Of a stretch of DNA of 35,066 nt, positions 1 to 9,634 are shown piece after piece (position 1 is the first letter of the stretch; each line of letters begins with the position of its first letter). A program made the translations under genes and the position numbers. Source of the DNA: Commensalibacter sp963921845 (lineage in GTDB: Bacteria; Pseudomonadota; Alphaproteobacteria; Acetobacterales; Acetobacteraceae); the NCBI RefSeq assembly GCF_963921845.1, contig NZ_CAWUGZ010000002.1, positions 1 through 35,066 on the forward strand, read 5' to 3'. Below the pieces are notes generated by a model that was not told the origin of the DNA, made no database searches, and worked only from the letters and a program-made list of their open reading frames with translations.

Positions 1-432
1 CCAGCTTTTTACAGACTACACCCTAAATATAAAACACCTTGGTTAGGCACCTTAATTCTAGGAATATGCGTTTCTTTGGCTACTGCTTTTTTACCCATTG
101 ATATTGTCAGCGACTTGGTTAGTTTAGGTACAGCGTTAGCATTTGGGATTGTTTGTTTTACCGTTATTTGGCAACGCAACGTTCATCCTGAAATACATAG
201 ACCTTTCAAAGTACCTTTTGGTGGGTTTACGTTCAAAAAAATTTGGATAGGTTATGTTCCTTTACTAGGTATTTTATGTTGTTTAACTATGATTTTACCT
301 TTATTAGCGGATATGGTTTATTCTGTGTTTAATCGAAATCCAATCCCTATGATACTTTTAGTAAGCTACAGTTTAGTAGGTTTTTTTGGTTATTATAGTT
401 ATGGTCGAAAACACTCCTTGCTTTCCGATTAA
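1..432 (+). CDS. APC-family amino acid permease, C-terminal part
   Basis: The window opens inside this gene. The reading frame is open from base 1, so the start lies upstream and the TTG at 76 is internal. The visible 143 residues begin with a soluble loop (HPKYKTPW) and continue with hydrophobic helices. Between them is the loop 'HPEIHRPFKVP', which is characteristic of cationic or general amino-acid permeases of the APC superfamily (YfnA/YhdG type), where it precedes the last pair of helices. Role inferred from the family: proton-coupled amino-acid uptake across the inner membrane. Substrate cannot be told from the C-terminus alone. The gene converges with the glycosyltransferase gene on the opposite strand, 66 bases away. 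Confidence 0.8.
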   Translation, partial: PAFYRLHPKYKTPWLGTLILGICVSLATAFLPIDIVSDLVSLGTALAFGIVCFTVIWQRNVHPEIHRPFKVPFGGFTFKKIWIGYVPLLGILCCLTMILPLLADMVYSVFNRNPIPMILLVSYSLVGFFGYYSYGRKHSLLSD

Positions 433-498
433 AATCTAATTTACCAAATAAACCATTACAGAGATTAAATCTTTATAATTTCTAAAACCTAGTAAAAG

Positions 499-1650
499 CT
501 AAACAAGTGAATTCTCAACCGAAAGCAATTGATCACATATTTTCTTTATTTGTTTTTTTTCAGTAAAAAACTCTAAGGCACGTGCACGTCCATTTACCCC
601 CATTTGTCGTCTTTCAACAAAATGAGTTACCATCCAAATCATAGCTTTTACTAAACATGTACAAGATTTGGGTGGGACCAACAAACCTGTTTTCCCTTGA
701 ACTACTTGCTCTTGTGGACCTTTTATCTGGGTACTAATAACCGGCAAAGCCGATAACATTGCCTCGATAATTGACATAGGCAACCCTTCAAAATGACTGG
801 GCAAAATGAAGATATCAGCAGCCTTCATCAATTGATCAACATCACCACGATAACCCAAAATTTTTAACTTGCTACCTAGTTTGAGCTGTGCATCATTAAA
901 AATAGATTGTAAATCCTTACCATGATCCGATTCAAGCCTATTACCTACTATCCAAAGCTGGATATTAAAAGAGCCTTTTGATAAAGCAATAAATGCTGCT
1001 AATAATTCAATATATCCCTTATGAATAACAAAACGAGAGGCAATCAAGAATACACAACAATCTTCTGTTGTTTGCAAAAATTTTCGTACTTCAGCTCTAA
1101 TTTGTTTATCGGGTGAAAATTTTTGAGGATCACGACCATTCCCTACATAGATAGGATTTTTATGAATTCGGTACCGTTTAGCATCCAAAGCTTCTTGCTG
1201 AGACACAGTCATATAAATATCGGTAATCTGACCACTAAACCATTCAAGAAAAAACGATAAACTTTGTCTAAGTAAAGACTTTATTCCTTTACCAGACTGA
1301 TTAAACAAATAGCCATGACACGTATAAGCAATAGTGTTGGTTCCACACAAATATGCTGCAATACGTGTTAAAAAACCACTAATAGGCATATGAGCATGGA
1401 CAATATCCGGGTTTTGCTCTTTAATTACCCGATATATTGCCCAAAAAGCTTTTAACTGTCCTAACAAAGAATAAGAACGTTGAAAAGGTACAGTTATAAC
1501 AGATAAACCCTCTTGTCTTGCTTTCGATACTAATGGGCCATCAGAACAAACACCAATTACTTCGTGATTGCGATCCGATAACCCTCGCATAATAGGACGC
1601 AAAAACTGATACAAAGAAAAATCAACATTCGTGACTTCTAAAATTTTCAT
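499..1650 (-). CDS. Glycosyltransferase family 4 (GT-B fold)
   Basis: A 383-residue GT-B glycosyltransferase. The N-terminal acceptor domain starts 'MKILEVTNVDFSLYQFL' and contains 'PDIVHAHMPISG' near residue 81, the usual GT4 position. The C-terminal donor domain has 'LIASRFVIHKGYIELL' near 202 and the E-X7-E signature (E288 and E296 in HFEGLPMSIIEAM), which binds the nucleotide-sugar phosphate and ribose. Expected to add a sugar from a UDP- or GDP-donor to a lipid-linked or polysaccharide acceptor at the cytoplasmic face of the membrane. It starts 14 bases after the heparinase-like gene on the same strand and is probably the last gene of that unit. No clear Shine-Dalgarno sequence precedes it, so translational coupling is possible. 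Acceptor and donor are unknown. Confidence 0.85.
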   Translation of the reverse strand: MKILEVTNVDFSLYQFLRPIMRGLSDRNHEVIGVCSDGPLVSKARQEGLSVITVPFQRSYSLLGQLKAFWAIYRVIKEQNPDIVHAHMPISGFLTRIAAYLCGTNTIAYTCHGYLFNQSGKGIKSLLRQSLSFFLEWFSGQITDIYMTVSQQEALDAKRYRIHKNPIYVGNGRDPQKFSPDKQIRAEVRKFLQTTEDCCVFLIASRFVIHKGYIELLAAFIALSKGSFNIQLWIVGNRLESDHGKDLQSIFNDAQLKLGSKLKILGYRGDVDQLMKAADIFILPSHFEGLPMSIIEAMLSALPVISTQIKGPQEQVVQGKTGLLVPPKSCTCLVKAMIWMVTHFVERRQMGVNGRARALEFFTEKKQIKKICDQLLSVENSLV

Positions 1651-1664
1651 TACAATTAATCAAA

Positions 1665-3518
1665 CTAATTTTTTTTTTGCAGTGCCCATTTAACGACATG
1701 TACAAACGTAGAATCATGGCTATCAACGTTCAATGACTTTTCTTTTTTGTTTGTACTCGTTTGATAATTTGTGCCATTATGATTGCGAGGAAAAGTTTCT
1801 TCCCCAACTTTTTGCTCATCGCCTTGATTATGAAATATAGCCACATAATCTTCATTTTCCTTAGATTGAATCGATGAAGGATTTTGCTTCATAAGGTCAA
1901 TATCTTCATGATAAGACGTTACGTTTTGGTCTTTTTTTTCTAGAACAGAGGAATGAAACGTTAAAACGATTTGTTTTGTCGGCATATAAGAACCATCGCC
2001 GAAATAAACACTTTCTTCAATACAGGCCTCCGCTCCTTTAGAACGAAACCACCATACCTGTCTATTGTCGCCACCAGTCATTAAAACAATAATTTTTGAT
2101 AACTGTCCATCTTTAGATTGTATAATATCTTCTTCTACATTAAACGATGAATGTAGATGGAAACGGATAGTAAAATTTAATGTTTTGTCCGCTTCAATTC
2201 TTTCTTCTCCTCTTAAATCTTTTCCATCATTAGATAAGCAAAGTATTCTTTGATAAATTGCTCCATATTGACTAAGCCAGCCATTATGTCCCATTTGAAT
2301 GCAATGTGTATTTTTTTTATAAATATATTTAGAAACGACTTCAAAATTATTAAAATTTCCCGTATCTGAAAAATCAATAGAATTCGTATGCTCAATTGAA
2401 AGGACGGAATGTGCTGCTGTTAAACCAAGCAAATTACGCCATTTTTTCAAAGAAGACGTTCCACAATTTACAAAAATTCTTTGTTTACCATAGGAAAATT
2501 CCATAGATAAACACCCAGCGTGTTTATTTTTTTCTGTTAACAAGACTGGTTTGCCGACATCAACCAATAATGTTGCTTTATCAGAAAGACAACGGATATA
2601 TCCCCCTGTCGACATATCATTCGTGGTAATTTTTTTTGATGTTGCCAATGAGATAACGCGTTCAATATACTCAAAACTTGACTCGGTGGCACCGTTAAAC
2701 AAGGCTAGTTTTCCATCACCGTGACGCAATCCTCTCAAAGCACGACTTGCCAAATCCATTGTATTTGCAAGCTCTTCTGGCGGCTTTAAATTAACGATCT
2801 GATACATCATTTTCAATTCAACCAAATCCCTTAACACCATAAGCTGCGTTTCGGGATTACGTTCAATATGCACTCCATCTTTTAAAAACTGACTTTTCAG
2901 CTCAGCTTTTAAATATTTTGTTAATTTAGGCAACACATTAAATTGCTCTGGAAGGCACAAAATGACTGCCATTATCCCCTTAAACAAAGCAAATGTAGAG
3001 TAACCTTTGATGGCTAAAGGAAGCATGGCTATAGCATATTTCCCTTCAACCATAACGCGTTGCATGAACTGACTACGAAAACGATCATCTGCAGAAGCTG
3101 CAAAAAAATCATAATTTCCAAGCCAATGCGTTAATCGATTACCTAAATCTAGTGGATTAAAAGCCCATTTATTCTGTGTATCAGGAGGATTACTTATCCA
3201 ATCACTTATTAGTGCGCGAGCACATAAACGCGCGTTATCTGTACCCAAATCTCTTAAATCGCGTAACCATGAAAAATTATAAATTGATTTTAAAATTTCT
3301 TTATTTTTACTATTGCTGCCCCATACACCAGGTTTTAAAAAAATCGTTTCGTTTTGGACGATTATATGCCCTTTGGTTAAAGTCATGCCTTTTATAGAAT
3401 CACCAGGCCATAAATCTCTTAAAACATAAACAGGAGTCAATGGAAGCCGCCCATATCCTACAATTGGCAATTGAGCCATTGAAAGCCGCATTGATTTTAA
3501 CATGCGTCCTAACGCCAT
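1665..3518 (-). CDS. Heparinase II/III-like family protein
   Basis: A 617-residue protein of the type found next to rsmB in many alphaproteobacteria. An N-terminal alpha-helical toroid region (about 80-270, with 'FNPLDLGNRLTHWLGN' and 'NPETQLMVLRDLVEL') is followed by a beta-sandwich heparinase II/III-like region ('LSMEFSYGKQRIFVNCGTS', 'GHNGWLSQYGAIYQRIL'). The last 90 or so residues are hydrophilic, low in complexity and probably disordered, which is unusual. No signal peptide is evident. A GGAG sequence nine bases before the ATG supports the start. Family members are polysaccharide lyases of acidic polysaccharides, but the alphaproteobacterial rsmB-linked group is not well characterised, so the substrate is unknown. 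Between rpe and the GT4 gene, a role in polysaccharide handling is plausible. Confidence 0.75.
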   Translation of the reverse strand: MALGRMLKSMRLSMAQLPIVGYGRLPLTPVYVLRDLWPGDSIKGMTLTKGHIIVQNETIFLKPGVWGSNSKNKEILKSIYNFSWLRDLRDLGTDNARLCARALISDWISNPPDTQNKWAFNPLDLGNRLTHWLGNYDFFAASADDRFRSQFMQRVMVEGKYAIAMLPLAIKGYSTFALFKGIMAVILCLPEQFNVLPKLTKYLKAELKSQFLKDGVHIERNPETQLMVLRDLVELKMMYQIVNLKPPEELANTMDLASRALRGLRHGDGKLALFNGATESSFEYIERVISLATSKKITTNDMSTGGYIRCLSDKATLLVDVGKPVLLTEKNKHAGCLSMEFSYGKQRIFVNCGTSSLKKWRNLLGLTAAHSVLSIEHTNSIDFSDTGNFNNFEVVSKYIYKKNTHCIQMGHNGWLSQYGAIYQRILCLSNDGKDLRGEERIEADKTLNFTIRFHLHSSFNVEEDIIQSKDGQLSKIIVLMTGGDNRQVWWFRSKGAEACIEESVYFGDGSYMPTKQIVLTFHSSVLEKKDQNVTSYHEDIDLMKQNPSSIQSKENEDYVAIFHNQGDEQKVGEETFPRNHNGTNYQTSTNKKEKSLNVDSHDSTFVHVVKWALQKKN

Positions 3519-3554
3519 CCTGTTCTTCTCCCTTAAACTAAAATAAAAATTAAT

Positions 3555-4220
3555 TTATTTTGTTCCTCTTAACGAATTCATAGCGTTTCTATAATTATTT
3601 TGACCAAATACAGAAGTGCCAGCAATTAACACATCTGCACCAGCTTTTAATGCCAATGGAGCTGTTTCCGGCGATACACCTCCATCGACACCAATACGTA
3701 TATCCCTGCCCGTTGCGTCTGCCATTTGCCGTAACTGGCTGATTTTAGGAAGCTGACTTTCAATAAATTTTTGACCACCAAATCCCGGATTAACCGTCAT
3801 AACCAATATAATATCCACCAAATCCAATACTTCGGATAAAGCTACTGCGGGTGTAGAAGGACACAATACGATCCCAGCACGGACATTAAAAGATTTAATA
3901 ATCTGTAATGAACGATGGGCATGCGGCCCCGCTTCAATATGGAATGAGATTTGATCCGCTCCTGCTTTAACAAAAGCCTCTATAAAAAAATCAACAGGTT
4001 CAATCATTAAATGAAGATCAAATTTCTTCTGACTATAAGGACGAAGGGACTGAATAACAACCGGTCCAAATGTCATGTTTGGAACGAAATGACCATCCAT
4101 AATATCCATATGTATCCAATCTGCACCCTGTTCATCAACTGAGCGAACTTCCTCACCTAAACGTGCAAAATCTGCCGACAAAATACTGGGGGCAATTAAT
4201 GGTACTGATAAAGCTGGCAT
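3555..4220 (-). CDS. rpe: Ribulose-phosphate 3-epimerase
   Basis: Interconverts D-ribulose 5-phosphate and D-xylulose 5-phosphate in the pentose phosphate pathway, in the cytoplasm. The TIM-barrel motifs are intact: 'APSILSADF' at the N-terminus, 'HMDIMDGHFVPNMTFGP' with the metal-binding histidine and aspartate, 'DLHLMIEP', 'VMTVNPGFGGQKFI' and the phosphate-binding 'GVDGGV'. I place the start at the ATG at 4220 (221 residues, the usual family length) because a GGAGG lies four bases upstream of it. An upstream ATG at 4256 would add 12 unconserved residues and lacks such a site. The gene lies between rsmB and the heparinase-like gene on the same strand, consistent with an operon. Confidence 0.95.
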   Translation of the reverse strand: MPALSVPLIAPSILSADFARLGEEVRSVDEQGADWIHMDIMDGHFVPNMTFGPVVIQSLRPYSQKKFDLHLMIEPVDFFIEAFVKAGADQISFHIEAGPHAHRSLQIIKSFNVRAGIVLCPSTPAVALSEVLDLVDIILVMTVNPGFGGQKFIESQLPKISQLRQMADATGRDIRIGVDGGVSPETAPLALKAGADVLIAGTSVFGQNNYRNAMNSLRGTK

Positions 4221-4351
4221 GTGTCCTCCATGTATAAAATCATAATTAGAATTCAAGTGACTTTTATGTCTAATAACGATTTAAACGGTCAACTTAATAT
4301 ATAATGTAATTATTCAATAATTAATAGCCAAACGCTATTTTGTTGTTAAAA

Positions 4352-5617
4352 TTACTTTTTTTTAAAACGAGCAATAAAAAAACCATCTATTCCTCCTTCT
4401 TCTGAATACATCCAAGGTAACGTACGTATCCAACCTTCTTTTGTAATACATTTAGAAAAAAAAGGTATTTCTTGAGCCTCAAATGGCATAGGCAATGCAT
4501 AAGGCAAGTGAGAGATATATCGCGCTTGCTCTTCGGCTTCTTGTACTTGTAAAGAACAAACACTATAAATCAAACAACCATCTTTTTTTAAATACTTGAA
4601 TGCAGCTTTAATCAAACGTTTTTGTAGAAGAACCAATAAAGGAATATCTTCAGGACGTTTAAGATGCAATACATCAGGGTGACGTCGAAGAATACCTGTC
4701 GCAGAACAAGGGGCATCAAGAAGAATTCCATCAAAAAAATTTTGATACGTCAGTGTCGATGCATCTGAGCATATAATCTGAGCAGACAATTGCAACCGCT
4801 GCAAATTTTTTTTCAACCGCTTAACGCGGTTTGGATCTTGGTCAATTGCAGTAACTTGACCACCTTTTAAAATCAGTTGTGCTGTTTTTCCCCCAGGAGC
4901 AGCGCATAAATCCGCTATTTTATCTCCTTTAGCAATGGGTAATAAAGTAGCAGGTAAGGAGGCAGCACTATCTTGTACCCAAAAATTTCCTTTATTATAT
5001 TCTTGAAACTCAACAATTTTTGTTCCCATAGGATAGCGATAACTGTTTTGAAAAATTTGCTTTCCTCCTTTAGGTGGAACCGTATCGGGTTTAACTGTTA
5101 AATCAATTGGAGGTTCAGTAAGCAACGAAGTGGCAATAAGCCTTGGATCAAAGTTTGCCTTTTCCCACTGCTGCCATAACCATGTTGGTATATTCAAACG
5201 TGGTTGATCCAAATCTTTAAGGCAAGCTGTGCCAAAATCAGAGATTTTCCTAAGCACTGCATTTACGAGACCAGCAAATTTTTGATATTTTTTATTTTTT
5301 GCCAACTCCACAGTTCTACTGATCACGGCATGGGCGGGAGTATCCAAAAATAAAAGTTGCGCAGCACCAAGAGATAAAATCCATAAGACTGGCTTAGGTG
5401 GAATGTGATTTAAAAAAGGTTTTATTATCGCTTCTAGCGTACCTTTTCTTCTGAAAAAACAAACGACCAAACGATACGCTGCAGCCCGATCACACGGTTC
5501 AATTTGTTCTGAAAATAATTTTTCTAAGGCTATATCTAATGTCAAGCCACGCACTAACACCAAATTTACTACGTCGAATGCTATTTGACGAAAATCTATT
5601 CTCGTTGTATGTATCAT
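4352..5617 (-). CDS. rsmB: 16S rRNA (cytosine-967-C5)-methyltransferase
   Basis: A 421-residue RsmB/Sun protein. The N-terminal NusB-like helical domain spans about residues 1-130. The SAM-dependent RNA m5C methyltransferase domain follows. Motif I is 'DLCAAPGGKT' (236-245). The two cysteines of the RNA m5C enzymes are present: C304 in 'APCSATG' and C354 in 'SVCSL'. The fused NusB-like domain distinguishes RsmB from RsmF. It methylates C967 of 16S rRNA (E. coli numbering) during small-subunit assembly. It is the first gene of the minus-strand block and is divergent from the GT2 gene, with 139 bases between them for both promoters. No obvious Shine-Dalgarno sequence precedes the ATG. Confidence 0.93.
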   Translation of the reverse strand: MIHTTRIDFRQIAFDVVNLVLVRGLTLDIALEKLFSEQIEPCDRAAAYRLVVCFFRRKGTLEAIIKPFLNHIPPKPVLWILSLGAAQLLFLDTPAHAVISRTVELAKNKKYQKFAGLVNAVLRKISDFGTACLKDLDQPRLNIPTWLWQQWEKANFDPRLIATSLLTEPPIDLTVKPDTVPPKGGKQIFQNSYRYPMGTKIVEFQEYNKGNFWVQDSAASLPATLLPIAKGDKIADLCAAPGGKTAQLILKGGQVTAIDQDPNRVKRLKKNLQRLQLSAQIICSDASTLTYQNFFDGILLDAPCSATGILRRHPDVLHLKRPEDIPLLVLLQKRLIKAAFKYLKKDGCLIYSVCSLQVQEAEEQARYISHLPYALPMPFEAQEIPFFSKCITKEGWIRTLPWMYSEEGGIDGFFIARFKKK

Positions 5618-5756
5618 GCTAGGTTTTGTTTAAAAATTTGAGTCATTTGATTATAGATTTCATTCAAAAAATAAAATTTTGTTATCAAAACTTACAACAG
5701 ATATGTTTAGTGAAAATAACAACGCACTGTTAATATACGAAAATTAACTATAAACG

Positions 5757-6542
5757 ATGAATCAATGGTCCATTATCTTACCCTATTATAATGAAGAAAA
5801 ATTCCTTCAAGGTACTTTAGAATCACTTTGTTTACAACATTACAAAGATTTTGTCTTGATATTAGTTAATAATGCTTCAAACGACAAATCTGAACAAAGA
5901 GCTAAAGAATTACTTGGCCATTATCCACACGTTAAGACATTATTTATTAATGAAAATAGACCTGGAAAAACTTATGCTCAGCAAACAGCCCTTAAACTGG
6001 TCGAAACTCCTTATGTCGCTACCGTCGATGCAGACACATACTATCCTCCTTATTATATATACTTTTGTAATTACATTTTAGAACACTATCCTCAATACGT
6101 ATCAGTAATGGCATGCGACATTTATCATCCCTACAATAACGAAATTAGCCGACAACGTTGTCGTAAAATCAAATTTAAATCTTTACTTCGCCGCAAACAA
6201 TGTCATGCTGGGGGATATGCCCAAACTTTTAGGACATCAGCACTAAAAAAAGTAGGAGGATTTGATCCATCTCGATGGCCCTACGTTTTAGAAGACCATG
6301 AAATCGTACATAGAATATTAAAAATAGGTAAAATTTATCATTCTGACAAACATTGGTGTATGCCTTCACCTAGAAGAATCAACAGAGGGAAAGTAAGCTG
6401 GAGTATGTTGGAGAGAAAACTCTATGCTTATACACCTTTTTTTCTAAAAGATTGGTTTTTTTATTGTTTTTTGAAAAATAGATTCATTAAAAGAAATGCA
6501 ACTATAGCCTGTTTGCGATCGCATCCGTGGGAAAGTAAATGA
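5757..6542 (+). CDS. Glycosyltransferase family 2 (GT-A fold)
   Basis: A 261-residue cytoplasmic glycosyltransferase. The N-terminus 'WSIILPYYNEEKFLQGTLESL' is the GT2 nucleotide-sugar binding start. The metal-binding DxD is 'DADTYYPP', near residue 92. The acceptor-side acidic motif is 'EDHEIVHRI', following 'VGGFDPSRWPYVL'. No multi-span membrane domain is present, unlike polymerising synthases, so it probably transfers a single sugar to lipopolysaccharide, exopolysaccharide or a lipid carrier. The C-terminus is basic and aromatic-rich and could associate with the membrane. It is followed by yggS after 44 bases on the same strand. Donor and acceptor are not deducible from sequence. Confidence 0.85.
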   Translation: MNQWSIILPYYNEEKFLQGTLESLCLQHYKDFVLILVNNASNDKSEQRAKELLGHYPHVKTLFINENRPGKTYAQQTALKLVETPYVATVDADTYYPPYYIYFCNYILEHYPQYVSVMACDIYHPYNNEISRQRCRKIKFKSLLRRKQCHAGGYAQTFRTSALKKVGGFDPSRWPYVLEDHEIVHRILKIGKIYHSDKHWCMPSPRRINRGKVSWSMLERKLYAYTPFFLKDWFFYCFLKNRFIKRNATIACLRSHPWESK

Positions 6543-6586
6543 TTTATTTATTCACAATAATAAAACAAAAATATTAGTATCTAACA

Positions 6587-7270
6587 ATGAGTTCTGTACA
6601 ACAAAATTTATCTTATATATTGGATAAAATCGCCAAATCAGCGATCAAATCAGGTCGCCATCCAAATGATATTAAGTTAATAGCTATTTCTAAATTTCAT
6701 AGTCAAGAGTCAATTCAGGATGTCATACATGCTGGCCATAAAATTTTTGGTGAAAATAGGATACAAGAAGCTAAAACTAAATTTGCCCCTCTTCAATTAC
6801 TCGATCCGGAGTTAACATTACATTTTGTTGGCCCCCTTCAAACCAATAAAGTACTAGACGCTGTTAAACTTGCTTCTGTTATTGAAACTCTTGATCGCAC
6901 TGCGTTATTTGCTCCTCTAGAAAAAGCAATGGATAAAACAGGACTAAAGCCTATTTTTTACATTCAAATCAACGTAGGAAATGAACCACAGAAAGCAGGT
7001 GTCAGATTAGAAAAAGCGGATGAATTTATTAGCGCGTGTTTAAGAAAATTTAATAAGCAAATTCAGGGAATAATGGGCATTCCTCCCCTTAATCAACCAC
7101 CGGAGATCTATTTTGATAAATTGAGAAATTTTGCAGAACGATATAATCTTCCAGAAATTTCAATGGGTATGTCTTCTGATTTTGAAACAGCTATCGCTCA
7201 CGGGGCTACCGTTGTACGAATCGGATCAGCAATTTTTGGTGAAAGACAGGCTCATAAAATTTCAAAATAA
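6587..7270 (+). CDS. yggS: PLP homeostasis protein (YggS/PLPBP family)
   Basis: A 227-residue single-domain TIM-barrel protein of the YggS/PROSC family, which binds pyridoxal 5'-phosphate and controls its supply, with no known catalytic reaction. The PLP lysine is K36 in 'LIAISKFH'. Other family marks are 'FGENRIQEA', 'HFVGPLQTNK', 'VNVGNEPQKAG'-type text (here INVGNEPQKAG), 'GIMGIPP' and the phosphate-binding end 'SMGMSSDFETAIAHG' with 'VRIGSAIFGER'. Length is normal for the family. It lies 44 bases downstream of the GT2 gene, with no functional link evident. Confidence 0.95.
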   Translation: MSSVQQNLSYILDKIAKSAIKSGRHPNDIKLIAISKFHSQESIQDVIHAGHKIFGENRIQEAKTKFAPLQLLDPELTLHFVGPLQTNKVLDAVKLASVIETLDRTALFAPLEKAMDKTGLKPIFYIQINVGNEPQKAGVRLEKADEFISACLRKFNKQIQGIMGIPPLNQPPEIYFDKLRNFAERYNLPEISMGMSSDFETAIAHGATVVRIGSAIFGERQAHKISK

Positions 7271-7568
7271 ATTTCACTTAAAGCGTTTTATTTTTAAAGA
7301 TACGATGCTATTCCAATTTTCTATCTTTAGTTTACTTTTTGTGAAACTTGAATGCAAAATTGGCTTTTAGCGTTAATTCATTGAATTATCTGGTATTAAA
7401 TTTATTAACAACGTCGAATAATTATTATGAAACTGTTAATTAATTATTATATCAAAAAGAGTTTGTTTGATTCATTTGTCATAACTTACTGTGGCCTCTA
7501 CATTTATAATTTCAAAAACCGTGAACAGCCTTAAGATATAATCCGTGCACTATTGGAGCCAACTGACT

Positions 7569-9632
7569 ATGACCCCTTCTTCAGACGTGATAAACATCAA
7601 AGATGGCGAGGTAACAAATTCTGGTGATAAGCCAGATACGGTAAATAGCAACGATAATTCTATCGATACAATAAGATCAAAAGACTTAATAACTGTGCTA
7701 CCAGCCCTTGATGAAGAGAGTCCCATTACAGAATTTGGCACGGACCAACCTGAACACCAACCAAGACCTTTAAGCGTTGCAGCCATGCTTACGGTGTTAG
7801 GAGTAGTTTTCGGCGATATTGGCACGAGCCCGATTTATGCTTTGCGTTCGAGCATAATAGTTGTTTCAAATCATCATACAAACATACAACGTTGGGAAGT
7901 TTTTGGTATTGTAGGTTTGATATTTTGGTCACTTATACTTGTAGTTACCATTAAATACGTTACGTTGGTTATGAGGGCTGACCATAATAATGAGGGCGGA
8001 ATATTAGCTTTAATGTCCCTTGCACAACGTAGCTTTAAAACGACTAGAGGGAAAATAATTTTAGGCATTGTAGGAATAGCAGGCACTTGCCTTTTTTTTG
8101 GCGATGGCATGATTACTCCAGCGATATCCATACTTTCAGCCATTGAGGGTCTTGAGGTTTCTTTACCACACACCGGCGAACTTATTATACCCCTAGCGTT
8201 AGTTATTCTATTTGGCTTGTTCAGTGTTCAAAGCAAAGGAACAGAGCGGATTGGTAAAATATTTGGACCTATAATGCTTCTTTGGTTTAGTACAATCGGT
8301 ATATTGGGATTATTAGAAGTTATAAAACAACCTTTTATCTTATGGTCCTTATCCCCGTATTATGCAGTTGCTTTCATCCTTCACCATCAATGGATGGCCT
8401 TTTTAGCATTAGGTTCTGTTGTTCTTGCAGTAACTGGAGCAGAAGCCCTTTATGCAGATATGGGACATTTTGGACGTAAACCCATACGCTATTCATGGCT
8501 ATTTTTTGTTCTACCTTCGTTAACCCTCAACTATATGGGTCAAGGCGCCCTTGTTTTGACGCACCCTCGTACATTAAGTAATCCTTTTTTTCTTCTTGCT
8601 CCACATTGGTTAAGTATACCTCTGGTTATTTTATCAACCTTCGCAACCATTATTGCCAGCCAAGCTGGGATTTCTGGAGGATTTTCTCTCGCTAGACAAT
8701 TAACATTACTTGGATACTTTCCACGACTACGTATCCTACATACCAACGCTAGAGAAGAAGGACAAATCTATGTCCCCGACGTTAATCACGCTTTGATGAT
8801 TGGCTCTTTAATTCTTATTTTAAGCTTTAGATCTTCTGAAGCCCTTGCCGCTGCTTATGGTATTGCAGTAACAGGTACATTTTTATGCACCTCTACACTA
8901 TCTTGCGTTGTATTCAACCGTTTATACCATTGGCCTATCTATAAGGTAATAAGCGTATTTAGTATTTTTTTCCTAATTGATATTTCCTTTTTTACAGCTA
9001 ATGCTCTTAAAATTCCTCAAGGTGGCTGGGTTCCTTTATTATTGGGTCTCGTTCTCACTGTTATGATGACAACTTGGAACAAAGGAAGAGAAATCATAAT
9101 TCGAAAACGTGCTCAAAGTGCCTTGCCTATCGCTTCCTTTCTTCATCGCTTACCACAATCTAAAATTATTCGAGTACCAGGAACTGCAATTTTTATGACT
9201 CCAGATCCTACCTCTATACCCACTTCTCTTTTACATAATATTAGGCATAATAAAGTTCTGCATGAGCATGTACTTTTTGTAACTATAGAAAATTTAAAAC
9301 AGCCTGAAGCTGAAAGAGGGCATCGTATTGCTATGCGCCAATTAGCCCCCAATATTTACCAAGTTATTGTGCGCTATGGTTTTATGGAAATGCCCAATTT
9401 ACCTCGTGTGCTTGAGCTTCTTAAATCCCAACCTCAAATGAATTTTTTTGACCCTCTTCAAGCTTCTTATTTTACAACAAGGGAGCACTTTGTTATGTCA
9501 CCTATCCCTAAAATGAGCAAATGGAGAATGCTTATATTTATGTTCATGGCACGAAATGCTAGCCCGGTTACCGACTTTTTACGTATTCCCATTGACAGAG
9601 TCGTCGAGCTTTCTGTTAGAGTAGCCATTTAA
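7569..9632 (+). CDS. kup: Potassium uptake protein Kup
   Basis: A proton-coupled K+ transporter of the KUP/HAK/KT family in the inner membrane. About 12 hydrophobic helices start at 'LTVLGVVFGDIGTSPIYAL', the diagnostic KUP opening. Further family motifs are 'ADHNNEGGILAL', 'FGDGMITPAISILSAIEGL', 'VTGAEALYADMGHFG', 'GQGALVL' and 'YGIAVTGT'. A cytoplasmic C-terminal domain (about 150 residues) follows. I choose the ATG at 7569 (687 residues), preceded by GGAG at ten bases. A GTG at 7545 would add eight residues. The roughly 65-residue hydrophilic, acidic N-terminal tail before the first helix is longer than in E. coli Kup. hemW begins two bases after the stop, suggesting translational coupling. 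Confidence 0.95.
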   Translation: MTPSSDVINIKDGEVTNSGDKPDTVNSNDNSIDTIRSKDLITVLPALDEESPITEFGTDQPEHQPRPLSVAAMLTVLGVVFGDIGTSPIYALRSSIIVVSNHHTNIQRWEVFGIVGLIFWSLILVVTIKYVTLVMRADHNNEGGILALMSLAQRSFKTTRGKIILGIVGIAGTCLFFGDGMITPAISILSAIEGLEVSLPHTGELIIPLALVILFGLFSVQSKGTERIGKIFGPIMLLWFSTIGILGLLEVIKQPFILWSLSPYYAVAFILHHQWMAFLALGSVVLAVTGAEALYADMGHFGRKPIRYSWLFFVLPSLTLNYMGQGALVLTHPRTLSNPFFLLAPHWLSIPLVILSTFATIIASQAGISGGFSLARQLTLLGYFPRLRILHTNAREEGQIYVPDVNHALMIGSLILILSFRSSEALAAAYGIAVTGTFLCTSTLSCVVFNRLYHWPIYKVISVFSIFFLIDISFFTANALKIPQGGWVPLLLGLVLTVMMTTWNKGREIIIRKRAQSALPIASFLHRLPQSKIIRVPGTAIFMTPDPTSIPTSLLHNIRHNKVLHEHVLFVTIENLKQPEAERGHRIAMRQLAPNIYQVIVRYGFMEMPNLPRVLELLKSQPQMNFFDPLQASYFTTREHFVMSPIPKMSKWRMLIFMFMARNASPVTDFLRIPIDRVVELSVRVAI

Positions 9633-9634
9633 CA

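Noticed and set aside
7476..7510. A kup promoter with TTGTCA and TATAAT
   Set aside because: Spacing is 22-23 bases; an alternative -35 at 7482 fits spacing but matches only half of the consensus.
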